Below, piece by piece: positions 54,641 through 63,550 of a stretch of DNA of 64,000 bases. Where the stretch lies: NCBI RefSeq assembly GCF_017948595.1, contig NZ_JAGFBV010000004.1, positions 124,001 to 188,000 of the forward strand, read 5' to 3'. Position 1 is the stretch's first letter. Each line of letters begins with the position of its first letter. The position numbers and the translations under genes are program-made. The notes beneath the pieces were generated by a model. The model was not told where the DNA came from. It was given only the letters and a program-made list of their open reading frames with translations, and did no database searches. The DNA comes from Flavobacterium geliluteum. Its GTDB lineage: Bacteria > Bacteroidota > Bacteroidia > Flavobacteriales > Flavobacteriaceae.

Positions 54641-55458
54641 AATAAAGATCGAATTATAACATCAGTAAATCAAGACATAAACCAGCTTTACATTTTGACC
54701 ATAAACAAATTAAGCTGCTTTTCGTGGCAGTTTTTTTTCACCGGTTAAATTGCCCCGAATTTGCACTAAAGTTTTGTGCATTTCTGAAAATTTTAGTGGT
54801 TTAAAGCAGTAATAAAAAAACTACAAACGTTAATTTTACAGGTTTTATAAGGGTTTAGAACATTTAATGATAAATTTCTAAATTAAAAGTGAACTATGAG
54901 GGTTCAGAACTTTTTCTGCTTAAACCGCATTAATAATGCCTTTTTATTTTTAGAAAATAGCTGCGCAATGAATCTGCCACAATTATCATTTCTTTACAAT
55001 ATCTTAAAAAAAGCTCATGCATGAAACTTCTTGTGTTTTAAAAAATGTTATAATTCTTTTGTAACATAAAAAATACAACTTAGTTTTAATTTTTGGCATA
55101 AATAATTGAACACTTTCTTGTTGTATATCAAGACTGGAAATTCTGATTTGAAAACTTAAAAGGAAGCCTTAAAAAAACAGTTTTTTCTCCTCTCTAAATG
55201 AGTTCCCATATTACATTTGTTAAAAATTAATAAGTATAATAAGAGATGAGAAAGCAGGCTCACACAAACAAAGAACATTTTAAATGCGAATGGTGGTAAG
55301 ATACAAAGTACACATTGCTTTTATTTTGGAGCTTGTGGTAATGACCAACCAAACCAAGAATAAGTTACCTCTCATTTGGATACAACCTGATCCTATTTAG
55401 ATACTTTTTTAAGAAACTATAAGTTGAACTTTGCAATAAATAATTAAATATAAAGATT
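54641..55458. other. Non-coding or decayed stretch upstream of the reductase pseudogene
   Basis: No intact gene. Near 55308-55360 the phrase FGACGNDQPNQE can be read on the plus strand, ending at a stop, which looks like the lipobox remnant of a lost lipoprotein. The rest is AT-rich without recognisable features. Confidence 0.35.
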
Positions 55459-56469
55459 ATGACTAATATCAAAGAAGTGAAATTATGAAGTCAAGGGTTA
55501 GTAATTCCTAGTTTAGGTCTTGGTTGTATGGGTATGACAACTGGGTTCGGTGGAAATATTTATGGAAAAGCCGATGAAAAAGAAGCACTTGCAACGATAC
55601 AACGTTCATTAGAGTTAGGCGGTAGTTTTTTGGATACAGCAGATATATATGGCCCTTTTTTAAACGAACAATTAATTGCAAAAGCCATTCAGGGGAATAG
55701 AGAAAAATACATTATAGCCACAAAATTAGGCTTTGAAATTGGCGATAACGGACAAGCTACAGGAGCATTCAATGGTAGTAAAAATTATGTAAAAAAAGCC
55801 GTGGAGCGTTCGTTAAAAAACCTTGGTACAGATTATATTGACTTGTATTACCTGCATCGATTGGATACCAATACACCCATTGAAGAGACCGTCGAGGCTA
55901 TGGGCGAATTAGTTAAAGAAGGAAAAGTAAAATATATTGGTCTTTCGGAAGTAGGTTCTGAAACCATCAGAAAAGCACACAAAATTCATCCCCTTACGGC
56001 AGTACAGTCCGAATACTCCTTGTTTGAAAGACAAATTGAAGAACTGGGCATTTTGGATACGCTACAAGAATTAGGCATCGGTCTGATTGCTTATTAACCG
56101 GTTGGAAGAGGATTTTTAAACGGCACCATTCAAAAGCCAGAAGATTTTGGCGAGAATGATTGGAGAAAATTTCTGCCCAAATATCAAGGCAAACAATTTT
56201 ACAAAAATGTAGAATTGGTAAATGAAATAAAAAAAGTTGCAGTTGAAAAAAATATCAGTTCTGCACAATTAGCAATTGCTTGGGTTATTGCAAAAGGGTA
56301 CACGCCAATTCCAGGTACAAAACGTGTGAAATATTTGGAAGAGAATATCGCATCAGCAAGCATTTCGCTAACGCAAGAAGACCTAAACCGATTGGAAAAC
56401 ATTATTCCTTTGGGAACAATTACAGGAGCAAGATATGACGAAGCATCAATGAAAGGTGTAAATTTGTAA
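55459..56469 (+). pseudogene. Aldo/keto reductase with two nonsense codons
   Basis: Read through, the frame gives 336 codons, the normal length of the family, from MTNIKEVKL to ASMKGVNL. Motifs are intact: LGLGCMGMT, DTADIYGPFLNE (catalytic D and Y), LGTDYIDLYYLHR (catalytic H) and PIPGTKRVKYLEEN (NADP site). A TGA at 55486-55488 and a TAA at 56095-56097 interrupt it, in place of a Gly and a Ser expected in this family. A shortened product from an internal ATG would lack the C-terminal cofactor site. Confidence 0.85.
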
Positions 56470-56524
56470 CATTGAAAACGAGGGATAAATTAAATATTAT
56501 CTCTTGTTTTTTTAATTTTATCAA

Positions 56525-57439
56525 ATGAAAAATAACAAGACTTATTTTTTTAAATCGGTTTCAGAATTTCATCATTTTCTGAATATCAAAAAATCAGCAC
56601 ATCCTTTGGTAAGTGTTGTAAATCTCAATGATATTGCTGTCAATGTTTGTGAAGAAATGAATACAATTGTCTATAATTTCTACACCATTTATTTAAAAAA
56701 GAATTTTGATGGAAAAATAAAATATGGACAACAGTATTACGATTATGACGATGGAATAATGACTTTTTTTGCACCCAAACAAATGTTTTCGATGGAAGCA
56801 AACAGCTCTGTAAAAGTTGAAGGTTGGATGCTTGTTTTTCATCCAGATTTCATTCAAAGTTATTCTTTAGCAAAGCGGATTAAAGAATACGGATTTTTTT
56901 CTTATGCCAACAACGAAGCATTACATCTTTCAGACAAAGAAGAAAACATTATTGCAGGATTAATGCAAAATCTGCAACAAGAAATCGAAACAATGATAGA
57001 TAATTATACCCAAGATGTAGTTGTTTCTCATATTGATTTATTGCTCAATTATTGCAACCGCTTTTACAATCGTCAATTCATCACACGAAAAAAAGCATCC
57101 AACGATTTATTTTTAAAGTTTGAAGACTTACTAAATTCGTATTATCAAAATGATGATTTAAATGTTTCAGGATTGCCCACCGTTCAATATTTCGCTGAAA
57201 AGTTATTTGTATCCCCTCACTATTTAAATGATATGCTAAAAAATTTGACAGGACAGACCACACAACAACATATTCAAAACCAGCTTTTGGAAAAAGCCAA
57301 AGAACTTTTATCAACAACAAAATTATCCGTAAGTGAAATCGCATATCGATTGGGTTTTGAATATCCGCAATCATTCAGTAAGGTATTTAAAAACAAAACG
57401 AACCAGACTCCATTGGAGTTTAGACATGCCTTCAATTGA
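56525..57439 (+). CDS. AraC family transcriptional regulator
   Basis: 304 aa. The N-terminal cupin-like region (FFAPKQMFSME, GWMLVFHPDFIQ) is followed by a C-terminal double helix-turn-helix of about 100 residues (YFAEKLFVSPHYLNDMLKNL and VSEIAYRLGFEYPQSFSKVFKNKT). It follows the reductase pseudogene by 55 bases on the same strand. AraC plus aldo/keto reductase is a common redox-response pair, so it may now regulate a dead target. Confidence 0.92.
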   Translation: MKNNKTYFFKSVSEFHHFLNIKKSAHPLVSVVNLNDIAVNVCEEMNTIVYNFYTIYLKKNFDGKIKYGQQYYDYDDGIMTFFAPKQMFSMEANSSVKVEGWMLVFHPDFIQSYSLAKRIKEYGFFSYANNEALHLSDKEENIIAGLMQNLQQEIETMIDNYTQDVVVSHIDLLLNYCNRFYNRQFITRKKASNDLFLKFEDLLNSYYQNDDLNVSGLPTVQYFAEKLFVSPHYLNDMLKNLTGQTTQQHIQNQLLEKAKELLSTTKLSVSEIAYRLGFEYPQSFSKVFKNKTNQTPLEFRHAFN

Positions 57440-57506
57440 TAAAACTTAAAGGCAATATTATTGTTTTTCAATAGACTAACATGTATTGAATGCGGATTAG
57501 GAAAGA

Positions 57507-58391
57507 TCATTTTCCGTTCAAAATTTGAAGCATCCTGCCAAGCTCAATATCCATTCTCGAGAAAGCAAACCATTTTTTACCCAAATCTTTTAATGATGCA
57601 CCAATGTGGTAAAGTTCAGTCTTGTCAATAATCAAAAATCGGTCGTGAGCATCGGTGAAAATCTCAATTTCAATTGAAGGATATTGGCTGTTGTATCTTA
57701 GCAAATCCAAACGTAATTGATTGCTGATTTTTTTGGTATAAATAGTGGCACTTACGTTATTATTCCGTTTTCCTAACACGGTCAGCACCGTATCATCCAC
57801 ATAATTATCTAGCAGGATAATGGAACTTTTGGCGCTTCGGATAATGTCCGAAACAAAAGTGTAGGAATCGAAAATTTGTCCATTATAGAAGATGCCTTTT
57901 TCAGAGTGGAGCTTATCGCTTTCCAATGCCTTAAAAATCTCCTCAAATTTTTGTTCCGCTTCTAACTGTTTAATTTCAATTTTGTCCAGCCGATGAAACA
58001 AAGAAGCATTGCTAATAAGGATACGTCGCATTTCTACAAAAGCTTCCATAATTTCAACACTGACTTTAACGGCAATATCCGAGCGGAGTATTGCAGAAGC
58101 CATTGCGACCCCTTGTTCGGTAAAAACATGGGGTAAATAACGTCTTCCGCCGTAATTTAAACTTGAGGTTCCAAATTGGAACCTCAAGTTATGGGTTTCC
58201 TCTTCTGTCAGTTGAAAACAGAACGATTTGGGAAACCTCTCCATATTTCTTTTTACGGCTTTGTTGAGGTTCTTCGTTTCCACCTGGTATAAGGAAGCGA
58301 GGTCGCTATCCAGCATTACTTGCTTGCCACGTATGGTATAGATCAGATTCTTGAGTTCTTCGGAAGAAATAAAAGGTTTATTATCCATCAC
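57507..58391 (-). CDS. ORF6N domain protein with PLD-like C-terminal domain
   Basis: 294 aa. Residues about 9-100 are the ORF6N DNA-binding domain (IRGKQVMLDSDLASLYQVETKNLNKAV, then FPKSFCFQL and RYLPHVFTEQGVAMASAIL). Residues 165-290 read like a phospholipase-D-type domain: SAKSSIILLDNYVDD, then DAHDRFLIID and YHIGASLKDLGKKWFAF, where the HxK signature has become HDR. ORF6N proteins are common on phages and conjugative elements. The start overlaps the stop of topB by ATGA. Confidence 0.85.
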   Translation of the reverse strand: MMDNKPFISSEELKNLIYTIRGKQVMLDSDLASLYQVETKNLNKAVKRNMERFPKSFCFQLTEEETHNLRFQFGTSSLNYGGRRYLPHVFTEQGVAMASAILRSDIAVKVSVEIMEAFVEMRRILISNASLFHRLDKIEIKQLEAEQKFEEIFKALESDKLHSEKGIFYNGQIFDSYTFVSDIIRSAKSSIILLDNYVDDTVLTVLGKRNNNVSATIYTKKISNQLRLDLLRYNSQYPSIEIEIFTDAHDRFLIIDKTELYHIGASLKDLGKKWFAFSRMDIELGRMLQILNGK

Positions 58392-60472
58392 TTTTTGTAG
58401 TTTTTGGTTGTATCAAATTCAAAAAAGGTTTTGTGATCTTCATTGAGCACGATATAGGCATCGAACTGCTTTCCTGCCTTGCTTTTCATTCCCTTGATCA
58501 GTGAAGTTTTCTTTTTATTTACAAGGCTTTCAATATCAGCTATACTGATTTGTACGCCACACACGTTGCGGAACTGTACCCAGCTACAAACTTCATCAGG
58601 ACATTTGACAATCTTATCACGGATAATGAGCCCGTGGCTTTTACATTTCGGGCAAACCAATTTAGGTAGGTTTTCGTTGGCAATGGAGGTTTGCAGCAGT
58701 TCATTGATAATAGTTGAAGCGTACTTTTCCATTTTCTTTTGGAATGCTCCGGCATCCGCTTCATTGTTTTCTATCTTCTCCAAAGCCAGTTCCCATTCGG
58801 CAGTCATTGCCACATCTGCAATTTTTTGGTCTTTTACCAATTCATAAACCTGAAGTCCTTTTTCAGTCGGGATTAGGGATTTCTTTTCCCGACCAATATA
58901 ATTGCGGGTGAACAGCGTTTCAATAATTGACGCTCTCGTTGCAGGTGTACCAATACCGATATTTCTCAGGGCTTTTCGTTCTTCTTCATTTTCAATTTCC
59001 TTTCCGGCTGTTTCCATCGCCGATAAAAGCCCTGCTTCGGTGTAGAGCACAGGAGGTTTGGCTTGCTTTTCCAAAACTGTGGCACCTTTGATTTTGATTT
59101 CATCGCCCTTTTTCATTTCGGGCAAATCCTGTACGGGTTCCATATCATCATCGGAGAAACTGCCCCTTATGGAACGCCAGCCATCTTCCATAATCTTACA
59201 GCCTTTTGCGGTAAAATCGTAATGCAATGCCTGTAAAACCACATCGGTCAGCTCTTTGACACAGGCTTGTGAAATCGCTTCGAGCAGGCGAAAGGCAATC
59301 ATGTCATAGATGGCGTTTTCCTTCGCTTTCAGGGCAGATGGTATTTTATCTGTAACTAACAAGCCGTGATGGTCGGTAACACACAAATCGTTCACGATGC
59401 GTTTATTGAACCGTCCCCACTTCATTTTTGACACGGCTTGTTTGCAGGTTTCCCTGTCCTGCAAAGCCCTTACAAGGTTTGGGATTTCTGCCCACATATC
59501 TTCAGGAATATATTTGCTTCCGGTACGTGGATAGGTGATAAACTTCTTTTCGTAAAGGCTTTGAGCTATGTTCAGGGTCTCTTCGGCAGAAAGGTTGAGC
59601 TTTTTGTTGGCTTCTTTTTGTAGACCCGTAAGGTCAAAAAGCAAAGGGGGTTGCTCTGTAACATTTTTGATTTCTACCAATGTAACGGTTACCGTTTCGC
59701 TTCGCTGAATGGCTTTCAGCGTATCATCGGCAAGCTTTTTATCTTCCCATCTGGTTTTGGAAATGCTTTTAAAATCGATAAACTCTCTGCTGTGCGATAA
59801 CTGTATCTGCCAATAGTGCTTTACCAGGAAATTTTTGTTTTCCAGATAACGTTTGCATATCAAAGCGAGTGTTGGCGTCTGCACCCTTCCGAGTGAGTAG
59901 ACCCCATCGCCTGCGGCAATAGAAAGTGCCTGTGTGGCATTGATACCCACCAGCCAATCGGCATGGCTTCTCCCTTGTGCTGCCTGATACAATCCGTCAA
60001 ATACTGCCCCGTTTTTCAGGCTGTCAAACCCCTGCTTGATGGCTTTTTCGGTAAGCGAACTGATCCAAAGCCGTTCAAAGGGCTTGTTGCATTTGAGGTA
60101 TTCATAAATGTACCTGAAAATGAGTTCGCCCTCACGACCTGCATCGGTTGCTACGATAATGCTATCGCTTTTATCAAATAGATCTTTTATTATTTTCAGT
60201 TGCTTTAAGACTCCTGTATCAGCGGTATAGCCTTTGTCTTTTTTAACTTTTCGGACGGTCAGTATAAAAGGATTGGGAAGTATCGGCAATGATGCTTTGT
60301 CAAATCCCGAAATCCCATAATCTTCAGGCATTCCCAATCCTATCAAATGACCCAATGCCCACGTGACAAAATAGCCGTTGCCCGTCAGGTAACCGTTCTT
60401 TTTTTCGGAAGCACCCAACAGACGGGCTATTTCTCTTGCCACGCTTGGTTTCTCTGCTAGTATTGTTTTCAT
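58388..60472 (-). CDS. topB: Type IA DNA topoisomerase (TopB, topoisomerase III family)
   Basis: 694 aa. The Toprim domain opens MKTILAEKPSVAREIAR and has ATDAGREGELIFRYIY; the active-site tyrosine is in KFITYPRTGSKYIP. Domains II-IV follow, with a cysteine pair near the C-terminus (LVCPKCKSHG and later CPDEVCSWV) that suggests a zinc ribbon, and a DUF3945-linked tail. TopB copies of this type sit on CTnDOT-like conjugative elements and are thought to relax DNA during transfer. It follows the DUF3945 gene by 6 bases. Confidence 0.95.
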   Translation of the reverse strand: MKTILAEKPSVAREIARLLGASEKKNGYLTGNGYFVTWALGHLIGLGMPEDYGISGFDKASLPILPNPFILTVRKVKKDKGYTADTGVLKQLKIIKDLFDKSDSIIVATDAGREGELIFRYIYEYLKCNKPFERLWISSLTEKAIKQGFDSLKNGAVFDGLYQAAQGRSHADWLVGINATQALSIAAGDGVYSLGRVQTPTLALICKRYLENKNFLVKHYWQIQLSHSREFIDFKSISKTRWEDKKLADDTLKAIQRSETVTVTLVEIKNVTEQPPLLFDLTGLQKEANKKLNLSAEETLNIAQSLYEKKFITYPRTGSKYIPEDMWAEIPNLVRALQDRETCKQAVSKMKWGRFNKRIVNDLCVTDHHGLLVTDKIPSALKAKENAIYDMIAFRLLEAISQACVKELTDVVLQALHYDFTAKGCKIMEDGWRSIRGSFSDDDMEPVQDLPEMKKGDEIKIKGATVLEKQAKPPVLYTEAGLLSAMETAGKEIENEEERKALRNIGIGTPATRASIIETLFTRNYIGREKKSLIPTEKGLQVYELVKDQKIADVAMTAEWELALEKIENNEADAGAFQKKMEKYASTIINELLQTSIANENLPKLVCPKCKSHGLIIRDKIVKCPDEVCSWVQFRNVCGVQISIADIESLVNKKKTSLIKGMKSKAGKQFDAYIVLNEDHKTFFEFDTTKNYKK

Positions 60473-60478
60473 ACTATA

Positions 60479-61942
60479 TTACATTTTTCTGCCTTTGGAT
60501 TTAGCAGGTGCCTGAGCGTTTTCCTGTTGTTCTTGTTGCTTTTCATCTTTTGGCGTTTGCTGTTGCGATTTTAGAGGCTCTTTGATATTCTTTGTCGCTT
60601 CATTGGTTTTTCCCTCCGAATTGACTGCAGTTTGTGTTTTGTGTGCTTCAGCAGGTTTCGCCTGCTCTTCAAGCTTATCAGGATTTTGAAAAGAAAAATC
60701 GGTTTTATTGGTTTCTTTGTTGAGCGTAATATATCCTTGATAGTTTTGACCTTTCTTGTCCACCAATCCATCAACATAAATGGTCTGACCCGCTTTGAGT
60801 TTATTGTATTGCTCATCATCCAATTCCTTTCCCCTAAAGGTTTTTGACACTTCCTGCGACTGGCTTGGTTGATTATTCTGCCCGTTTCTTTGTATTTGCT
60901 GATTGGAATTGCCCCTGTCAAACAGGAATTCTACATAGCGTTTATCCGCATTGAACTGAACCGTTGCTTCAAATTCAGTTCCTTTTTTAGAAATCATCCC
61001 ATCCAAATGAAGCGGTTTACCCTCGGTTAAAGTCTGCTTTTGCTCATCGTTTAGTTTTATACCTTTTATTTCATCAGGTATTTTTATGAATTCTGTTTTT
61101 AGTGCAACCAGCTCATTGGTAAGCCTGTCCACACTAATAATTGAAGGAATGATTTCGCCTGTCTTGTGATTTTTTAGGTCAATCACACGGCCCATATTTC
61201 CTGAAGCGAGTAAGTTCTTTTTGTCATCATCGGTAAACTTGTGTCCAAAAAACTCAAAATTTAAGTTGGGCTCTTTGCGAATTCCGTGGATGGCAACCAC
61301 CACCTGTCCTTCATCATTGGACTGTAAGGATAAGCGGGCATCCATTCTTGTAACAGCAGTTCCAAGATTAAGGCTTACTGGTACGAGCTCATTGGTCTTG
61401 TAACCCTTCAATAAAGGCTCCAGAAGGTTCATTTTTTCTAATTTCTCTTTACTCAAGCCGAGATTGTTCATGGTTTCCCAATCGATCTGTTCCGGTTTGT
61501 AGCGGTATTCGTTTGTTTCCGCTGTTGTCTGTGTTGTTTCCATATTCTTTTGATTTTCTAGTTTATTATTCTGATTAGGTTCCGGCTTTACTTCGTGCTT
61601 CTTCATCAATTTTTCGCCCTCCGGAGTTGGATTGTCTACCTGCTTTTGCATCTCTTTTGCCATATCTACTGCCAGGAGTGCAGGAACTTTGAACAATGAA
61701 AAATTGGTAGGGTTCTTTAGCTGGCTGAAAAAATTGGAGAAAAAGTTGGAAAGTAAATCACCGTGCTTGTCCACACGCATAAACTGGTTCTGGTTTTTCT
61801 TAGTAGGATCAACGGTTTCCAGTTTTCCGTTTTCATCAATGCTCTTTACGGCTTGGATTTTCTTTTTCTCTTTATCCAGTACTAATAGAATCTCGGATAA
61901 TTGTTCGGGAGATTTTGGTTTATTTAAAGTTTGTCCGTTCAT
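60479..61942 (-). CDS. DUF3945 domain protein of a conjugative element
   Basis: 487 aa, without signal peptide. Residues 1-110 are a leader with KKNQNQFMRVDKHGDLLSNFF. Residues about 150-250 are a DUF4099-like part (INWETMNNLGLSKEKLEKM type). Three tandem DUF3945-like units follow: FGHKFTDDDKKNLLASGN, IKLNDEQKQTLTEGKPLHLDG and KELDDEQYNKLKAGQTIYVDG. The C-terminal 90 residues are low-complexity Q/K/E. In Bacteroidota it always accompanies TopB on integrative conjugative elements; its role is unknown. Confidence 0.88.
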   Translation of the reverse strand: MNGQTLNKPKSPEQLSEILLVLDKEKKKIQAVKSIDENGKLETVDPTKKNQNQFMRVDKHGDLLSNFFSNFFSQLKNPTNFSLFKVPALLAVDMAKEMQKQVDNPTPEGEKLMKKHEVKPEPNQNNKLENQKNMETTQTTAETNEYRYKPEQIDWETMNNLGLSKEKLEKMNLLEPLLKGYKTNELVPVSLNLGTAVTRMDARLSLQSNDEGQVVVAIHGIRKEPNLNFEFFGHKFTDDDKKNLLASGNMGRVIDLKNHKTGEIIPSIISVDRLTNELVALKTEFIKIPDEIKGIKLNDEQKQTLTEGKPLHLDGMISKKGTEFEATVQFNADKRYVEFLFDRGNSNQQIQRNGQNNQPSQSQEVSKTFRGKELDDEQYNKLKAGQTIYVDGLVDKKGQNYQGYITLNKETNKTDFSFQNPDKLEEQAKPAEAHKTQTAVNSEGKTNEATKNIKEPLKSQQQTPKDEKQQEQQENAQAPAKSKGRKM

Positions 61943-62008
61943 AGTTTTAAATTTTTAAGTTCAGCCCCGAAAGTAAAAGAAGCTTTCGCTGTCTCGCACA
62001 AAACGGCA

Positions 62009-62332
62009 TCAGTTGTCACTATTTGTCCCTCGTTGTCTTTTTTGGATAGTAGCAGAGGTAAAGCTTTCTCTGACGAATTGGTGTACGTCTGACTTCTTAT
62101 AATAAATTTTCCCGCTTATGGTATAATACGGCAGCTTCCCGGAGGAACGGTAACGCTGTAAGGATCGCGTACTTATCTTTAGCATCTGCAAAATATCCTG
62201 ATTGTCCAGCAGTTCTTCTCCATCAATATTGGTGTGTTGATTTTTAGCACTGCCTGCCACTTCCATTAGAATGTCGAATCGCTCCATGATCCGTTCCATC
62301 CAAGCCATAAATTCCATTCTGTCGATATTCAT
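62009..62332 (-). CDS. Helix-turn-helix (excisionase-like) DNA-binding protein
   Basis: 107 aa from the ATG near 62332. A longer frame starts with TTG at 62413, but that part (CQFCGVEPKSW) is probably upstream sequence. The MerR/excisionase-type helix-turn-helix reads LLDNQDILQMLKISTRSLQRY and RSSGKLPYYTISGKIYYKKSDVHQF. Genes of this type sit in the excision operons of CTnDOT-like elements. It is 66 bases upstream of the DUF3945 gene on the same strand. Confidence 0.8.
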   Translation of the reverse strand: MNIDRMEFMAWMERIMERFDILMEVAGSAKNQHTNIDGEELLDNQDILQMLKISTRSLQRYRSSGKLPYYTISGKIYYKKSDVHQFVRESFTSATIQKRQRGTNSDN

Positions 62333-62576
62333 AATCCAACTTTTAGGTTCAACACCACAAAATTGACACATGAAAAAAGAATTTTCTGCCAAGTTCTGCC
62401 CATTGGCAAACAATATTTTTTTACGGAAATACCAATAGACTAGTACATTACTAGGTTCACAATAGAATAAGTATAAGACTTGTATAGAAATTCAATTTTT
62501 ACCCATTGCCATATAGGGACAAAAAAAGCAATCCTATCTGCACTGCTTTATAGGTAAATAAATACGAAATGAAATT

Positions 62577-63425
62577 TCACAAATCCTTATCCATATACTG
62601 CTCTACTGATGATTTGAGCTGATCTAAAAACCGAGTCCGATTACCTGCTCGGTCTTTCATGCGATGAAAAGCATGATGTATATCACCTAACTGGGTTCTG
62701 AAAAGCATTTGAAAAGCCATACTGATCTTACGAATCCCGATTTTACCATGAGAAATGGCACCTGAAATATGTAGTGCATAAATCAGTTCTATTAATGCAT
62801 TTTGGGATTCTGTCCAGAATATTTTTTCGGCTGATTCGCCATTTCCTGAAGCCATTTCTGGTTTGTCGAAATGATTTATTTTAAAAATTAAATAATTATA
62901 CAGCAGTTCATTGGCTATAATACGGGAGATTTTATAATCATAATAAGTAGAAAATTGTGTATCAGCCTCAAAAATAAAACTGTTAAGTCCTGTGTTAAGA
63001 TTTATTTTTCCTAATTTGAAAAAATCATGATCTTTGTCAGTCCTTCCTGATCGGTAATAACGGTAAAAATCAGAATTACAAATATGTTCTTTATATTCAC
63101 ATTTTAAGTGCTGCAACTCAGCGGAAAAATATTTATAATATATTTTCCCTCCATTGACAGGACAGGAAGTCTCTATTCTATAAACTTTATTATAATAAAT
63201 CAGCTTTCCCATTATCTGAGGTTTAATTATCTTGAAGAATTCAATTTCCTCACTTTCATTGGTAAACTGGTGATCGATGATCTGTCTTTTCATATTTGCT
63301 AATAATTCCTGAAGAAAAATAATCATACGGTAGGATTCATCAATTGCCTGAGCCGATTCTAAACTAATTTCTTGTTCTTTTTTCAGGATACTGTAAAGAG
63401 CTTCTTTATAATTGGAATGCATCAT
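62577..63425 (-). CDS. RteC domain protein
   Basis: About 282 aa from the ATG pair near 63425; ten more in-frame codons precede it. The CP(V)NGGKIYYKYF segment near residues 95-110 and DFYRYYRSGRTDKDHDFF are the RteC signature. The C-terminal part (KIGIRKISMAFQMLFRTQLGDIHHAFHRMKDR) is the DNA-binding half. In CTnDOT RteC activates excision genes in response to tetracycline. Here the inducing signal is unknown. It marks the element as CTnDOT-like. Confidence 0.9.
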   Translation of the reverse strand: MMHSNYKEALYSILKKEQEISLESAQAIDESYRMIIFLQELLANMKRQIIDHQFTNESEEIEFFKIIKPQIMGKLIYYNKVYRIETSCPVNGGKIYYKYFSAELQHLKCEYKEHICNSDFYRYYRSGRTDKDHDFFKLGKINLNTGLNSFIFEADTQFSTYYDYKISRIIANELLYNYLIFKINHFDKPEMASGNGESAEKIFWTESQNALIELIYALHISGAISHGKIGIRKISMAFQMLFRTQLGDIHHAFHRMKDRAGNRTRFLDQLKSSVEQYMDKDL

Positions 63426-63550
63426 ACTAATAACTTTTAAAGATATACTGTACACAATAATCGGATTATCTATTTTTCATTTATTCAGTAGGATAATGTA
63501 ATACTTAATTGAGATTGCTTTTATTTGGTCTACATCCCAATTTTATAATA

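Noticed and set aside
55486..56097. Stop-codon recoding (selenocysteine or readthrough) in the aldo/keto reductase
   Set aside because: Two different stops (TGA and TAA) replace ordinary Gly and Ser positions; no recoding element is visible. Loss of function is simpler.
49086..62520. Near-identical 15-mers TTGCCACATAGGGAC (49086) and TTGCCATATAGGGAC (62506) as possible attachment sites
   Set aside because: One mismatch in 15 bases is expected many times by chance in a 64-kb all-against-all comparison, and nothing else supports an attachment role.
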